Below are positions 1 to 4,730 of a DNA stretch of 19,498 bases, piece by piece. Origin of the DNA: Clostridia bacterium (GTDB lineage Bacteria > Bacillota_A > Clostridia > UMGS1883 > HGM11501); the NCBI GenBank assembly GCA_017536285.1, contig JAFXHP010000092.1, positions 1 to 19,498 of the forward strand. Direction: 5' to 3'. Within the stretch, counting starts at the first letter, position 1, and each line of letters starts with the position of its first letter. Below the pieces are notes generated by a model. It made no database searches and was not told where the DNA came from. It saw only the letters and a program-made list of their open reading frames with translations. The translations under genes were made by a program, and so were the position numbers.

Positions 1-1
1 C

Positions 2-127
2 AGAAGAAGCAACAGAACCTGGAAAGCTAATGTAAGAACAGTAAGAGCGATTGTTAACGGTTCTCCCAAGACAATCTCAGTATGCTCACGCTGCCTTCGT
101 TCCGGCAAGGTAGTTCGCGCTGTCTGA
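2..127 (+). CDS. rpmB: 50S ribosomal protein bL28, C-terminal part (5' end outside window)
   Basis: The second reading frame from the window edge gives about 41 residues ending in a TGA. They contain RRSNRTWKANVR, then VRAIVNG, then a CxxC-containing CSRCLRSGK stretch and a final RAV. This is the C-terminal half of bL28, a structural protein of the large ribosomal subunit. The CxxC matches one half of the zinc knuckle in the zinc-binding form of the family; the other pair would lie upstream, outside the window. The gene is followed 14 bases later by a strong intrinsic terminator, so the transcript ends here. Identification is firm, although the start cannot be seen. Confidence 0.93.
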   Translation, partial: RRSNRTWKANVRTVRAIVNGSPKTISVCSRCLRSGKVVRAV

Positions 128-141
128 TTTAACGAATAAAC

Positions 142-171
142 AAAGAACAGACCTTTGGTCTGTTCTTTTTT
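142..171 (+). terminator. rpmB intrinsic terminator
   Basis: A perfect 12-bp stem (AAAGAACAGACC / GGTCTGTTCTTT) with a TTT loop ends in a run of T on the plus strand. It ends the rpmB transcript. Confidence 0.92.
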
Positions 172-178
172 CGTTTTA

Positions 179-200
179 AAAGCAATCGCTTTCCTACCTA
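179..200 (-). pseudogene. RAYT transposase 3'-end scrap
   Basis: Bases 179-194 (AAAGCAATCGCTTTCC) repeat 2644-2659, which encode the ESDCF C-terminus of the RAYT pseudogene at 2635-3130. Read on the minus strand the scrap gives ESDCF followed by a stop, so it looks like a decayed 3' end of another copy. A perfect inverted repeat AAATGCAT-TTT-ATGCATTT lies beside it at 200-218. It is short, so chance cannot be fully excluded. Confidence 0.55.
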
Positions 201-252
201 AATGCATTTTATGCATTTCTTGTTACTCCGGTCTTGACAGAAAATATCATAT

Positions 253-1632
253 TTATTCAATACCCCTATAGCCATGCTTTTCTGAATTTCCTAAGAGATA
301 TAAAAATGCGAAAGCCGGAATTCTGAGTAATTCTTTTCCGCCGGCAGTATTGTGAACTCCGAAGTCAGAGGGATTTTTGGTGACTATAATACCTGCGGAG
401 GCCTCTTCGCACAATTCAATAATGGCATCGTCATCTGCTATCGGAGCACTGTCTCTGTACTTAACCTCAATTAAGATATTTTTGATATTAGGATAATCAA
501 CCACAATATCAATTTCCTTGTTTTTTCTGCCTCCGCGAAAATAGCCTATTGAAGTGGCAATTTGATAGTAGAAGGCAGCAACGTGTTTATAGACAGCGGT
601 TTCTACTACCTTGCCCATACCTACAGGATCTGTCATAATGGAATCATCCATTAAAACAGCGTTTCGGATAGCTGCATCGGCAATATATATTTTAGGTCTT
701 GCCTTAAGAACTTTTTTCCCCGCCATATCAACAGGCCAACTTTGGTATATTAGATTTGCACTTTCAAGATACTGAATATAGCTTTCTACGGTTGTACGGG
801 AGACTCCGTTGAGCTCTTTTGTTATTGCTTCTATAGATACAATTTCTGATGACACATTACAAAGATATAAAAAGATTCTTTCAAGTTCTGTTGCGTTGCG
901 TATATTATATAAAGAAGGCAAATCTCTTTTAAGGACTTTATCAACAACATCCTCTCGCATAATTTGCTGTGCCATTAAATCGTTATTGGCAAGAGCAAGT
1001 TCCGGAAAGCCCCCAACCTGTAAATATCGCATAAAGTGATTTTGAATCTTGGAAAGCTGAAGCATAATCTGGTTACGTTCAAGCTGCGTTTTACGGAGAA
1101 GTGCTGTCGCTTTTAATTCTTTTGGAATGTCAGGTTTGTCAACATTCAGAAGTTCGCAGTACTCATAAAAGGATAAGGTCGGAACCTGAATGACAGTCCA
1201 TCTTCCTGCACCACTTTCCTGACTGCCTTTCATCAGAGCAGGACTTGCAGAACCGGTTGCAACAACATGTGTATCTGGTCTGCTGTCATAAATTGTCTTC
1301 AGCCATAAATCCCAGTCCTGAGCATACTGAATTTCGTCAAAAAAGTAATATACATCCTGTTCGGCATATATATTCTCGTGATAACAATCTAATACGTCTT
1401 GAAATTGACTTAACTTCAGCATGGGGTGATCCATAGAAATGAACACAATTTTTTGCGGAGCTACGCCGGAAGCCAATAAAGCTTCAATCATCTGGTATTG
1501 AATGGTTGTTTTGCCGACTCTGCGTGCTCCGGTCAAAACAACTGTTCTTCGAAGGCTTTCATCTTTTAAACGTTTCATTGCTTCGTGAAATGCAAATCTT
1601 TTGTATGTTTTTGACATTTTTGGATTAACCAA
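253..1632 (-). CDS. AAA-family ATPase with DUF4143 domain (5' end frameshifted)
   Basis: A protein of about 460 residues of the AAA_14/DUF4143 type: a P-loop ATPase joined to a winged-helix and PD-(D/E)xK-like C-terminal half. Visible motifs are Walker A GARRVGKTT (about 35-43), Walker B YYFFDE (95-100), a sensor-like VVATGSAS (123-130), and near the C-terminus EIDIVVD followed by IEVKY, the nuclease-fold signature. Members are common in gut bacteria; their biological role is unsettled. The open frame begins at a TTG with no good ribosome site; an internal ATG lies at 1617. The true start appears to be the ATG at 1700, in another frame. Shifting one base near 1648-1651 restores an N-terminus ending in NPWWKTG, a run typical of this family. 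So the gene carries either a one-base deletion or a sequencing error. Promoter and Shine-Dalgarno upstream of 1700 are intact. Confidence 0.85.
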   Translation of the reverse strand: MVNPKMSKTYKRFAFHEAMKRLKDESLRRTVVLTGARRVGKTTIQYQMIEALLASGVAPQKIVFISMDHPMLKLSQFQDVLDCYHENIYAEQDVYYFFDEIQYAQDWDLWLKTIYDSRPDTHVVATGSASPALMKGSQESGAGRWTVIQVPTLSFYEYCELLNVDKPDIPKELKATALLRKTQLERNQIMLQLSKIQNHFMRYLQVGGFPELALANNDLMAQQIMREDVVDKVLKRDLPSLYNIRNATELERIFLYLCNVSSEIVSIEAITKELNGVSRTTVESYIQYLESANLIYQSWPVDMAGKKVLKARPKIYIADAAIRNAVLMDDSIMTDPVGMGKVVETAVYKHVAAFYYQIATSIGYFRGGRKNKEIDIVVDYPNIKNILIEVKYRDSAPIADDDAIIELCEEASAGIIVTKNPSDFGVHNTAGGKELLRIPAFAFLYLLGNSEKHGYRGIE

Positions 1633-1647
1633 ACCGGTTTTCCACCA

Positions 1648-1700
1648 GGGTTATAAGCGGTTAAAACTTTTAAAATACCGTCTTTTGAGGTAATAGCCAT
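1648..1700 (-). pseudogene. Original N-terminus of the ATPase, now out of frame
   Basis: An ATG at 1700 is preceded by AAAGGAGTG at good spacing (SD at 1711-1716). It opens MAITSKDGILKVLTAYNP and then runs out of frame. The ATPase frame supplies WWKTGLVNP directly afterwards, so the joined reading is a normal family N-terminus. Left as it is, this frame stops after about 41 codons. A leader peptide is possible, but the NPWW junction makes a frameshift the better explanation. Confidence 0.75.
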
Positions 1701-1724
1701 GAAAAATCACACTCCTTTGCAAGT

Positions 1725-1753
1725 AGTATACACCAAAAATCAATTTTAGTCAA
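1725..1753 (-). promoter_or_regulatory. Sigma-A promoter of the DUF4143 ATPase
   Basis: On the minus strand, TTGACT (1748-1753), a 17-bp spacer and TATACT (1725-1730) lie just upstream of the ATG at 1700. The octamer AGTATACA occurs at the -10 (1725-1732) and again at 1765-1772. The 10-mer TAGTATACAC (1724-1733) recurs at 2278-2287, over the leftward -10 of the first XRE gene. Confidence 0.8.
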
Positions 1754-1809
1754 CAATAATTGTAAGTATACATATAATTATTTCTAAAAATTATTGATTT
1801 TATACTATT

Positions 1810-1858
1810 AATGTTGCAATTTTTTGTAGTTCTTCTTGCCTTGCCCTACGGTTATCAT
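1810..1858 (-). pseudogene. Internally deleted RAYT/REP scrap
   Basis: Bases 1813-1834 resemble 2688-2710, the RAYT region coding for the EDYKKIAEY segment. The adjoining GCCCTACGGTTAT matches 3007-3019, the edge of a REP-like palindrome in the same gene. Two distant parts of a RAYT gene are thus joined here with the middle missing. Confidence 0.5.
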
Positions 1859-1865
1859 TACATAA

Positions 1866-1960
1866 CACAAACTAACCTAAGCGTTTTAAGGGGTAATGGG
1901 GCTTGTTAAGGGGATGAAGGGGGAAATCGCAATCTCTCTGTCCCCTTAACATATAATATT
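1866..1960 (+). repeat. Shorter copy of the nested-palindrome repeat
   Basis: On the plus strand this shares, in the same order, the blocks AACTAACCTAAGC, AAATCGCAATC and CCCCTTAACATA with the minus strand of 3978-4145. It lacks the small palindromes embedded in that copy. No reading frame of note is present. Confidence 0.55.
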
Positions 1961-1966
1961 GTTAAA

Positions 1967-2000
1967 GAAAAGAGACCATATCGGATGATACAGTCTCATT
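1967..2000. terminator. Terminator between the repeat and XRE gene 1
   Basis: Stem GAGAC/GTCTC (1972-1976 and 1993-1997) with inner ATC/GAT pairing. It is followed on the minus strand by TTTTCTTT and on the plus strand by ATTTTTAC. It lies 17 bases past the stop of the leftward XRE gene and should end that transcript. Confidence 0.6.
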
Positions 2001-2016
2001 TTTACAAAATGTATTA

Positions 2017-2247
2017 TTAATCTTTTTGCCCGGGAGGAATAAACTCCAGCAAATCGCCGATTTCACAATCCAAAACCGTACAAATTCTTGCTAGTACATC
2101 AATATCAAGCTGTGTTATCTGGTTTCTGCAAAATCTATTGAGCTGAGTGTGTTGCATCATAGCTTCATGTGTAAAACGGTTTTTGCTTAAGCCTTTTTTC
2201 TTAATAAGTTCATCCAATTTTATTATAATTTTTCCGTATTCCTGCAT
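2017..2247 (-). CDS. XRE/Cro-CI-type transcriptional regulator (XRE 1)
   Basis: A 76-residue single-domain helix-turn-helix protein. The fold is recognisable from the KLDELIKKKGLSKNRF helices, the recognition-helix region TQLNRFCRNQ and the C-terminal helices LDIDVLARICTVLDCEIGDLLEF, typical of small Cro/CI-like regulators. It starts at ATG 2247 with GGAGTG six bases upstream. Its promoter (-10 at 2279-2284) is embedded in the spacer of a divergent rightward promoter, and a palindrome GTATAGTATAC overlaps both. It therefore most likely represses itself and the divergent 65-residue gene at 2342. No ligand or partner domain is present. The function as a DNA-binding regulator is secure; its targets are inferred. 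Confidence 0.88.
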   Translation of the reverse strand: MQEYGKIIIKLDELIKKKGLSKNRFTHEAMMQHTQLNRFCRNQITQLDIDVLARICTVLDCEIGDLLEFIPPGQKD

Positions 2248-2267
2248 ACTTTCACTCCAAAAAGTTA

Positions 2268-2297
2268 TTGACAGGTATAGTATACACGAGTTATAAT
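2268..2297 (+). promoter_or_regulatory. Consensus sigma-A promoter toward the 2342 gene
   Basis: TTGACA (2268-2273), an 18-bp spacer and TATAAT (2292-2297), both hexamers full consensus. The palindrome GTATAGTATAC (2275-2285) sits in the spacer and is the likely operator of XRE 1. Confidence 0.82.
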
Positions 2298-2307
2298 AAA
2301 TATGTAA
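2279..2307 (-). promoter_or_regulatory. Leftward promoter of XRE 1, face-to-face with the rightward promoter
   Basis: On the minus strand, TTACAT (2302-2307), a 17-bp spacer and TATACT (2279-2284). The -10 falls within the rightward promoter's spacer and within the GTATAGTATAC palindrome, so RNA polymerase cannot occupy both promoters at once. Confidence 0.65.
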
Positions 2308-2341
2308 TATATAAGATGTTATCTGTAAGGTATTGCATAAT

Positions 2342-2539
2342 ATGAAGATATTTAAAAGAGATAAACAAACTAATAAAATTGGAATGAAAAAAATAAATAA
2401 GCTGTATTATAAAGGCTTTAGCGATGAAGAAGTAGGAGAAATTCTCAAGTCTGCCTACAGTTGTTTCAGGGTGTATAGAATATTGGATAAAATAGAGTTT
2501 TCGCCTGAAGACTTTGAAGAAGATATTAAGATAAAGTAA
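2342..2539 (+). CDS. Small charged orphan protein, divergent partner of XRE 1
   Basis: A 65-residue protein (MKIFKRDKQTNK...EEDIKIK) that I do not recognise. It starts at ATG 2342, chosen because AAGG lies about 11 bases upstream; an in-frame TTG at 2333 is too close to that site. The N-terminus is basic (KRDKQTNK, MKKINK). The rest is likely helical, with an acidic end (SPEDFEEDI). The KGFSDEEVGEILKSAYS stretch could form a helix-turn-helix-like pair of helices, but I would not call a domain. It has its own consensus promoter controlled by the XRE 1 operator and a terminator at 2603-2639, so it is a complete transcription unit. It may be the effector of the XRE 1 switch; that is inference. 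Confidence 0.6.
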   Translation: MKIFKRDKQTNKIGMKKINKLYYKGFSDEEVGEILKSAYSCFRVYRILDKIEFSPEDFEEDIKIK

Positions 2540-2602
2540 AAGCTGACGCTCATTGTGTTGCGACTTTTTTGTTAAAGGAAAGAGCCTGTCTCCTTGGCAA
2601 AT

Positions 2603-2639
2603 AATAAAAAAACGGATGTATTACATCCGTTTTTTTATT
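2603..2639. terminator. Bidirectional hairpin terminator, CGGATGTA family
   Basis: An 18-bp perfect inverted repeat around one T, core CGGATGTA-T-TACATCCG, bounded by A and T runs. It ends the rightward 2342 transcript and the leftward RAYT transcript. Related hairpins lie at 3539-3558, 4199-4215 and 4713-4729. Confidence 0.88.
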
Positions 2640-2827
2640 TGCAAAAGCAATCGCTTTCCCACCTTAGTACATTTGTGCCGATGTATTCTGCAATTTTTTT
2701 GTAGTCCTCATCATTACGGATTATGTGGTCGTGAAAGGAGGATTGGAATAAATGTTTTTCGCCTAAATCATTTTCTTTACAAAGCCTTGTTGTTATTGAT
2801 TTAAATGCACATACCACATCCGATATT

Positions 2828-2857
2828 GTAGGGCAGGGAAAGAGCTCCTGCCGTAGG
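2828..2857. repeat. REP-like palindrome inside RAYT (copy 1)
   Basis: GGCAGG...CCTGCC stem at 2832-2837 and 2047-offset partner 2847-2852. Its reverse complement (GGCAGGAGCTCTTT, then CCCTGCCCTACA) matches the intergenic REP at 11878-11902 almost base for base. The RAYT frame breaks in this element. Confidence 0.7.
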
Positions 2858-2989
2858 TATAATCGAAAACAGAATATGAATATGATTTGGCATAATCACA
2901 TACTTATCAACTGTTATATTATTATAACGTTTTTCCAATGCTTCAATCTGTTCTTTTGCGATAAATCCGTATATTGTAAGACGGTTTTC

Positions 2990-3013
2990 GGCAGGAGCAA
3001 GCCCCTGCCCTAC
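2990..3013. repeat. REP-like palindrome inside RAYT (copy 2)
   Basis: GGCAGGAGCAAGCCCCTGCC forms a GGCAGG/CCTGCC stem. It is translated in frame as the GQGLAPAEN loop, before the conserved HUH core, and so is tolerated in the protein. Confidence 0.7.
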
Positions 3014-3141
3014 GGTTATTTCAGACAGCAGATGCTTTTTATCCTTCGTACAAATTGTTATAAAATATGAACCCGGCAAAGAATAGTCATATCCTTTAAG
3101 CCTTGTCCTTTTTCGTTTTGGCAAATCCATATAAAAACACC

Positions 3142-3384
3142 TTATTTTATTTCCTGTTCGAGATTGTCAAAAACATCGGAATTAAAAAAGTCTTTTACGG
3201 AAATTTCAAGCCCATCACAAATTTTCTTTATTGTTGAAATGGTTGTGCTATTATTTCTGCCGCTTATAATATTGTTGAGTGTGGATTGTGTTATTCCGCA
3301 TATTGTGGAAAGCTTATTAAGGGTTATAGCGTTTTGTTTGCAAAGCTCTGTTATACGGAGCCTTACTGCTTCGCCGATATTCAA
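3142..3384 (-). CDS. XRE-type regulator upstream of RAYT (XRE 2)
   Basis: An 80-residue helix-turn-helix protein. Helices are visible in LRITELCKQNAITLNKLSTICG, the recognition helix in ITQSTLNNIISGRNN, and the closing pair in ISTIKKICDGLEISVKDFF, the usual small XRE layout. The start is a TTG at 3384; GAGGTG (3391-3396) sits correctly, while the ATG at 3390 runs straight into a stop. The TTG and part of the ribosome site fall in one arm of a perfect 11-bp inverted repeat (3382-3392 / 3407-3417), suggesting operator control or a translational hairpin. The RAYT gene begins 11 bases downstream, so the two are probably cotranscribed. The regulator may restrain the transposase; this is inference. 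Confidence 0.87.
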   Translation of the reverse strand: MNIGEAVRLRITELCKQNAITLNKLSTICGITQSTLNNIISGRNNSTTISTIKKICDGLEISVKDFFNSDVFDNLEQEIK

Positions 3385-3417
3385 TTACATCACCTCATTA
3401 ACAGTATGATGTAATTG
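3382..3417. promoter_or_regulatory. 11-bp inverted repeat over the XRE 2 start
   Basis: CAATTACATCA (3382-3392) and TGATGTAATTG (3407-3417) are perfect complements with a 14-base spacer. The left arm contains the TTG start codon and touches the Shine-Dalgarno. It could be an autorepressor operator or an RNA stem hiding the start. Confidence 0.65.
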
Positions 3418-3453
3418 TATCCCTTTTGAGTTAAAAACATTACCTCTTTTGGG

Positions 3454-3482
3454 TTGACTTTAAACTGAAGGTGTGGTAATAT
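3454..3482 (+). promoter_or_regulatory. Rightward promoter without a gene (upstream of XRE 2)
   Basis: TTGACT (3454-3459), a 17-bp spacer and TAATAT (3477-3482). A GC-rich hairpin followed by GTTTTTAAC begins within about 15 bases of the predicted transcript start, so only a very short RNA would result. It may be decayed. Confidence 0.45.
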
Positions 3483-3490
3483 ATTTTATC

Positions 3491-3520
3491 GTAGGGGAGG
3501 GGCTCTGCCCCTCCCGTTTT
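3491..3520. repeat. REP-like hairpin
   Basis: A perfect 9-bp stem GGGAGGGGC-TCT-GCCCCTCCC (3495-3515), preceded by GTAGG as in the other REP-like copies and followed by a T run. It could also terminate rightward transcription. Confidence 0.65.
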
Positions 3521-3530
3521 TAACATGAAA

Positions 3531-3558
3531 ATGAAAAAACGAATGCGAAAGCATCCGT
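3531..3558 (-). terminator. Terminator of XRE 3, variant CGGATG hairpin
   Basis: Minus-strand stem ACGGATGC-TTTC-GCATTCGT (one G-T pair), followed by a run of T. It begins 3 bases past the stop of XRE 3. Confidence 0.8.
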
Positions 3559-3561
3559 CTT

Positions 3562-3819
3562 TTAGAATTCGTAATTACCGATTAGTTTATCAAGAGAAAC
3601 ACCAAAGACTTTTGAAATAGCAAGAAGCTCCAGATCTGTCACGAAACGTTGTCCGCTTTCAATTCTCTGAATAGCGTTTTTATCAACATCAACACCCAAT
3701 ATCTGAAGTTTTTCGGCAAGCTGACGTTGTGACATTTTAGGATTTTGGCTTTTTCTTATTTCATAAACTTTTTCACCGCAAATATTATTTTTGCCTGACA
3801 GAGATTTGTTCTTAAACAT
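3562..3819 (-). CDS. XRE-type regulator with long recognition loop (XRE 3)
   Basis: An 85-residue helix-turn-helix protein. The N-terminal arm (MFKNKSLSGKNN) precedes helices VYEIRKSQNPKMSQRQLAEKL, the recognition segment VDKNAIQRIESGQR and the closing FVTDLELLAISKVFGVSLDKLIG. The insertion ILGVDVD between the second and third helices distinguishes it from its neighbours. I chose ATG 3819 because GGAGGATAAT lies directly upstream. An in-frame ATG at 3891 would place the promoter inside the gene. Its weak leftward -10 (3860-3865) lies inside the spacer of a perfect rightward sigma-A promoter. TGACATT half-sites at 3836-3842 and 3886-3904 are probable operators. It is not close in sequence to XRE 5 despite identical promoter architecture. 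Confidence 0.87.
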   Translation of the reverse strand: MFKNKSLSGKNNICGEKVYEIRKSQNPKMSQRQLAEKLQILGVDVDKNAIQRIESGQRFVTDLELLAISKVFGVSLDKLIGNYEF

Positions 3820-3848
3820 ATTATCCTCCGCTATTTGACATTCTGTGC

Positions 3849-3877
3849 TTGACAAAAATATTATATAGCGGTATAAT
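3849..3877 (+). promoter_or_regulatory. Perfect consensus promoter opposite XRE 3, no gene downstream
   Basis: TTGACA (3849-3854), exactly 17 bp, TATAAT (3872-3877). The reverse-strand ATTATA at 3860-3865 is the likely -10 of XRE 3. An inverted repeat TGACATT-TACTG-AATGTCA (3886-3904) covers the predicted rightward start. Downstream lie only the membrane-gene relic and the repeat. Confidence 0.8.
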
Positions 3878-3923
3878 TCTAAATATGACATTTACTGAAT
3901 GTCAAAGTTGAGATATATTTTTT

Positions 3924-3965
3924 CTACCTTTCAAACCTTCTTATAAAAACCTCAATAAAGGCGGC
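3924..3965 (-). pseudogene. Relic of a second copy of the small membrane-protein gene (3' end)
   Basis: Bases 3924-3965 match 5035-5074 with few differences and on the minus strand read AFIEVFIRRFER and a stop, against AFVEIFIRRFER in the intact gene. The remaining 5' portion is missing, replaced by the repeat at 3978-4145. Confidence 0.72.
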
Positions 3966-3977
3966 AAATATATTTTT

Positions 3978-4145
3978 ATGTTAAGGGGGCTTTAAGCAAA
4001 CAACATTGTTTGCCGATAGGGGATTGCGATTTCTTATAGGCAAAACACGGCGCGTTTTGTCGAAACTCCCTAACACCCCCGTCAGCAAATCGTGTACGAT
4101 TTGCTTAAGCCACTTGAAAGGCTTAAGTTAGTTTGCTTTTGGACT
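3978..4145. repeat. Nested-palindrome repeat element
   Basis: A noncoding stretch with several small palindromes: GCAAACAA-CATTGTTTGC near 3996-4014, a CAAAACacggcgcGTTTTG core near 4042-4060, and AGCAAATCGT-GT-ACGATTTGCT near 4083-4106. The outer minus-strand blocks AACTAACTTAAGCC, AAATCGCAATC and CCCCTTAACATA recur in order at 1866-1960. It looks like a miniature repeat into which short palindromes were inserted. No protein is supported. Confidence 0.6.
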
Positions 4146-4189
4146 CGTTAATCTAAGATATGCACATAATCCGGAATACCGTAGGGAAA

Positions 4190-4215
4190 ACAAAAAAACG
4201 GATGTAATACATCCG
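4190..4215 (-). terminator. CGGATGTA-family terminator behind XRE 4
   Basis: CGGATGTA-A-TACATCCG (4199-4215), followed on the minus strand by seven T. The sequence beside it (4216-4240) resembles the 3' coding end of XRE 5, showing that this terminal block has been copied. Confidence 0.75.
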
Positions 4216-4242
4216 CTTATCTACAAAATGGGGTAGCATCGT

Positions 4243-4281
4243 ACCCTTCAGCATTGTCCTTTTTCGTTTTGGTAAATCCAT
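4243..4281 (-). pseudogene. RAYT 5'-end scrap behind XRE 4
   Basis: The minus strand from ATG 4281 reads MDLPKRKRT, identical to the start of the RAYT at 3130. It then keeps LKG and breaks into unrelated sequence. It begins 12 bases after the stop of XRE 4, the same arrangement as XRE 2 and RAYT. Confidence 0.75.
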
Positions 4282-4293
4282 AACTCTTGTAGT

Positions 4294-4521
4294 TTAATCC
4301 TTAAATTCAAATAATTTTTTCAAAGGGATGTTTAATGCATTTGAAATAGAAATAAGAGTATCTAATGTACAAGAGCAAGCAGCGGTTTCGATTCGCTGTA
4401 AATGGTTTTTACTGATATTGGATTTTTCAGCTAATTGCATCTGAGTCATTCCCTGTTCTTTTCTGTAATGAAGAATGTTAAGACCTATGCTTAGCCAAAT
4501 GTCGAAATTCTCATTTTTCAT
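4294..4521 (-). CDS. XRE-type regulator upstream of a RAYT relic (XRE 4)
   Basis: A 75-residue helix-turn-helix protein. The order is an N-terminal helix WLSIGLNILHYRKEQG, MTQMQLAEKSN, recognition helix ISKNHLQRIETAA and the closing LDTLISISNALNIPLKKLFEF, a standard Cro/CI-like fold. The start is ATG 4521, preceded by GAGGTGAGAG. An upstream in-frame start at 4572 would read through the promoter. An 8-bp perfect inverted repeat TGTCATAT/ATATGACA (4533-4558) brackets a TATAAT -10 and is the probable self-operator; its TATGACA half-site also occurs near XRE 3. A RAYT start relic follows 12 bases later. Confidence 0.87.
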   Translation of the reverse strand: MKNENFDIWLSIGLNILHYRKEQGMTQMQLAEKSNISKNHLQRIETAACSCTLDTLISISNALNIPLKKLFEFKD

Positions 4522-4532
4522 ACTCTCACCTC

Positions 4533-4558
4533 TGTCATATATTATAATAAATATGACA
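4533..4558 (-). promoter_or_regulatory. XRE 4 promoter -10 inside a palindromic operator
   Basis: TGTCATAT (4533-4540) and ATATGACA (4551-4558) flank a 10-bp centre. That centre contains, on the minus strand, the -10 TATAAT (4541-4546). No good -35 is visible at 17 bp, which suggests a weak promoter. Confidence 0.7.
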
Positions 4559-4602
4559 GTTTTTATCGACAATTAAATCGGGGGATAAAACAATCAAAAC
4601 GA

Positions 4603-4631
4603 TTGACTTTTCGGCAAAAATGTGATATAAT
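4603..4631 (+). promoter_or_regulatory. Rightward extended -10 promoter between XRE 4 and XRE 5
   Basis: TTGACT (4603-4608), a 17-bp spacer ending in TGA, then TATAAT (4626-4631), an extended -10. Only a six-codon frame follows before the XRE 5 terminator region. A small RNA is possible. Confidence 0.65.
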
Positions 4632-4702
4632 ACACTTATATTAATGGATTTTAAATTTGATTGAGTGTTTTTTTATTGGGCTTAGGTTTTTTCTTTTAAT
4701 CA

Positions 4703-4729
4703 AAATAAAAAACGGATGTACTACATCCG
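4703..4729 (-). terminator. XRE 5 terminator, CGGATGTA family
   Basis: Minus-strand CGGATGTA-G-TACATCCG (4713-4729), followed by TTTTTTATTTT. It begins directly after the XRE 5 stop codon. Confidence 0.85.
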
Positions 4730-4730
4730 C

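Larger units (their letters stand above)
2635..3130 (-). pseudogene. REP-associated tyrosine transposase (RAYT, Y1_Tnp/IS200-like), frameshifted
   Basis: A Y1_Tnp HUH-endonuclease fold. The ATG at 3130 opens MDLPKRKRTRLKGYDYS, then YFITICT and the metal-binding HUH motif as MPNHIH (residues about 80-85). The C-terminal part VVCAFKSITTR...FHDHIIRNDEDYKKIAEYI (with the likely catalytic Tyr) and ESDCF continues in a different frame down to the stop at 2635. One extra C near 2830, inside a REP-like palindrome, would explain the break. Homologous enzymes act on REP palindromes scattered in the genome. Here two such palindromes (2828-2857 and 2990-3013) are part of the coding region. The gene begins 11 bases after XRE 2. 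It is probably inactive unless frameshifting is programmed or the extra base is a sequencing error. Confidence 0.88.

Noticed and set aside
3820..3891. Longer XRE 3 reading frame from an ATG at 3891
   Set aside because: It would code through the promoter and operator region, and ATG 3819 has an excellent ribosome site.
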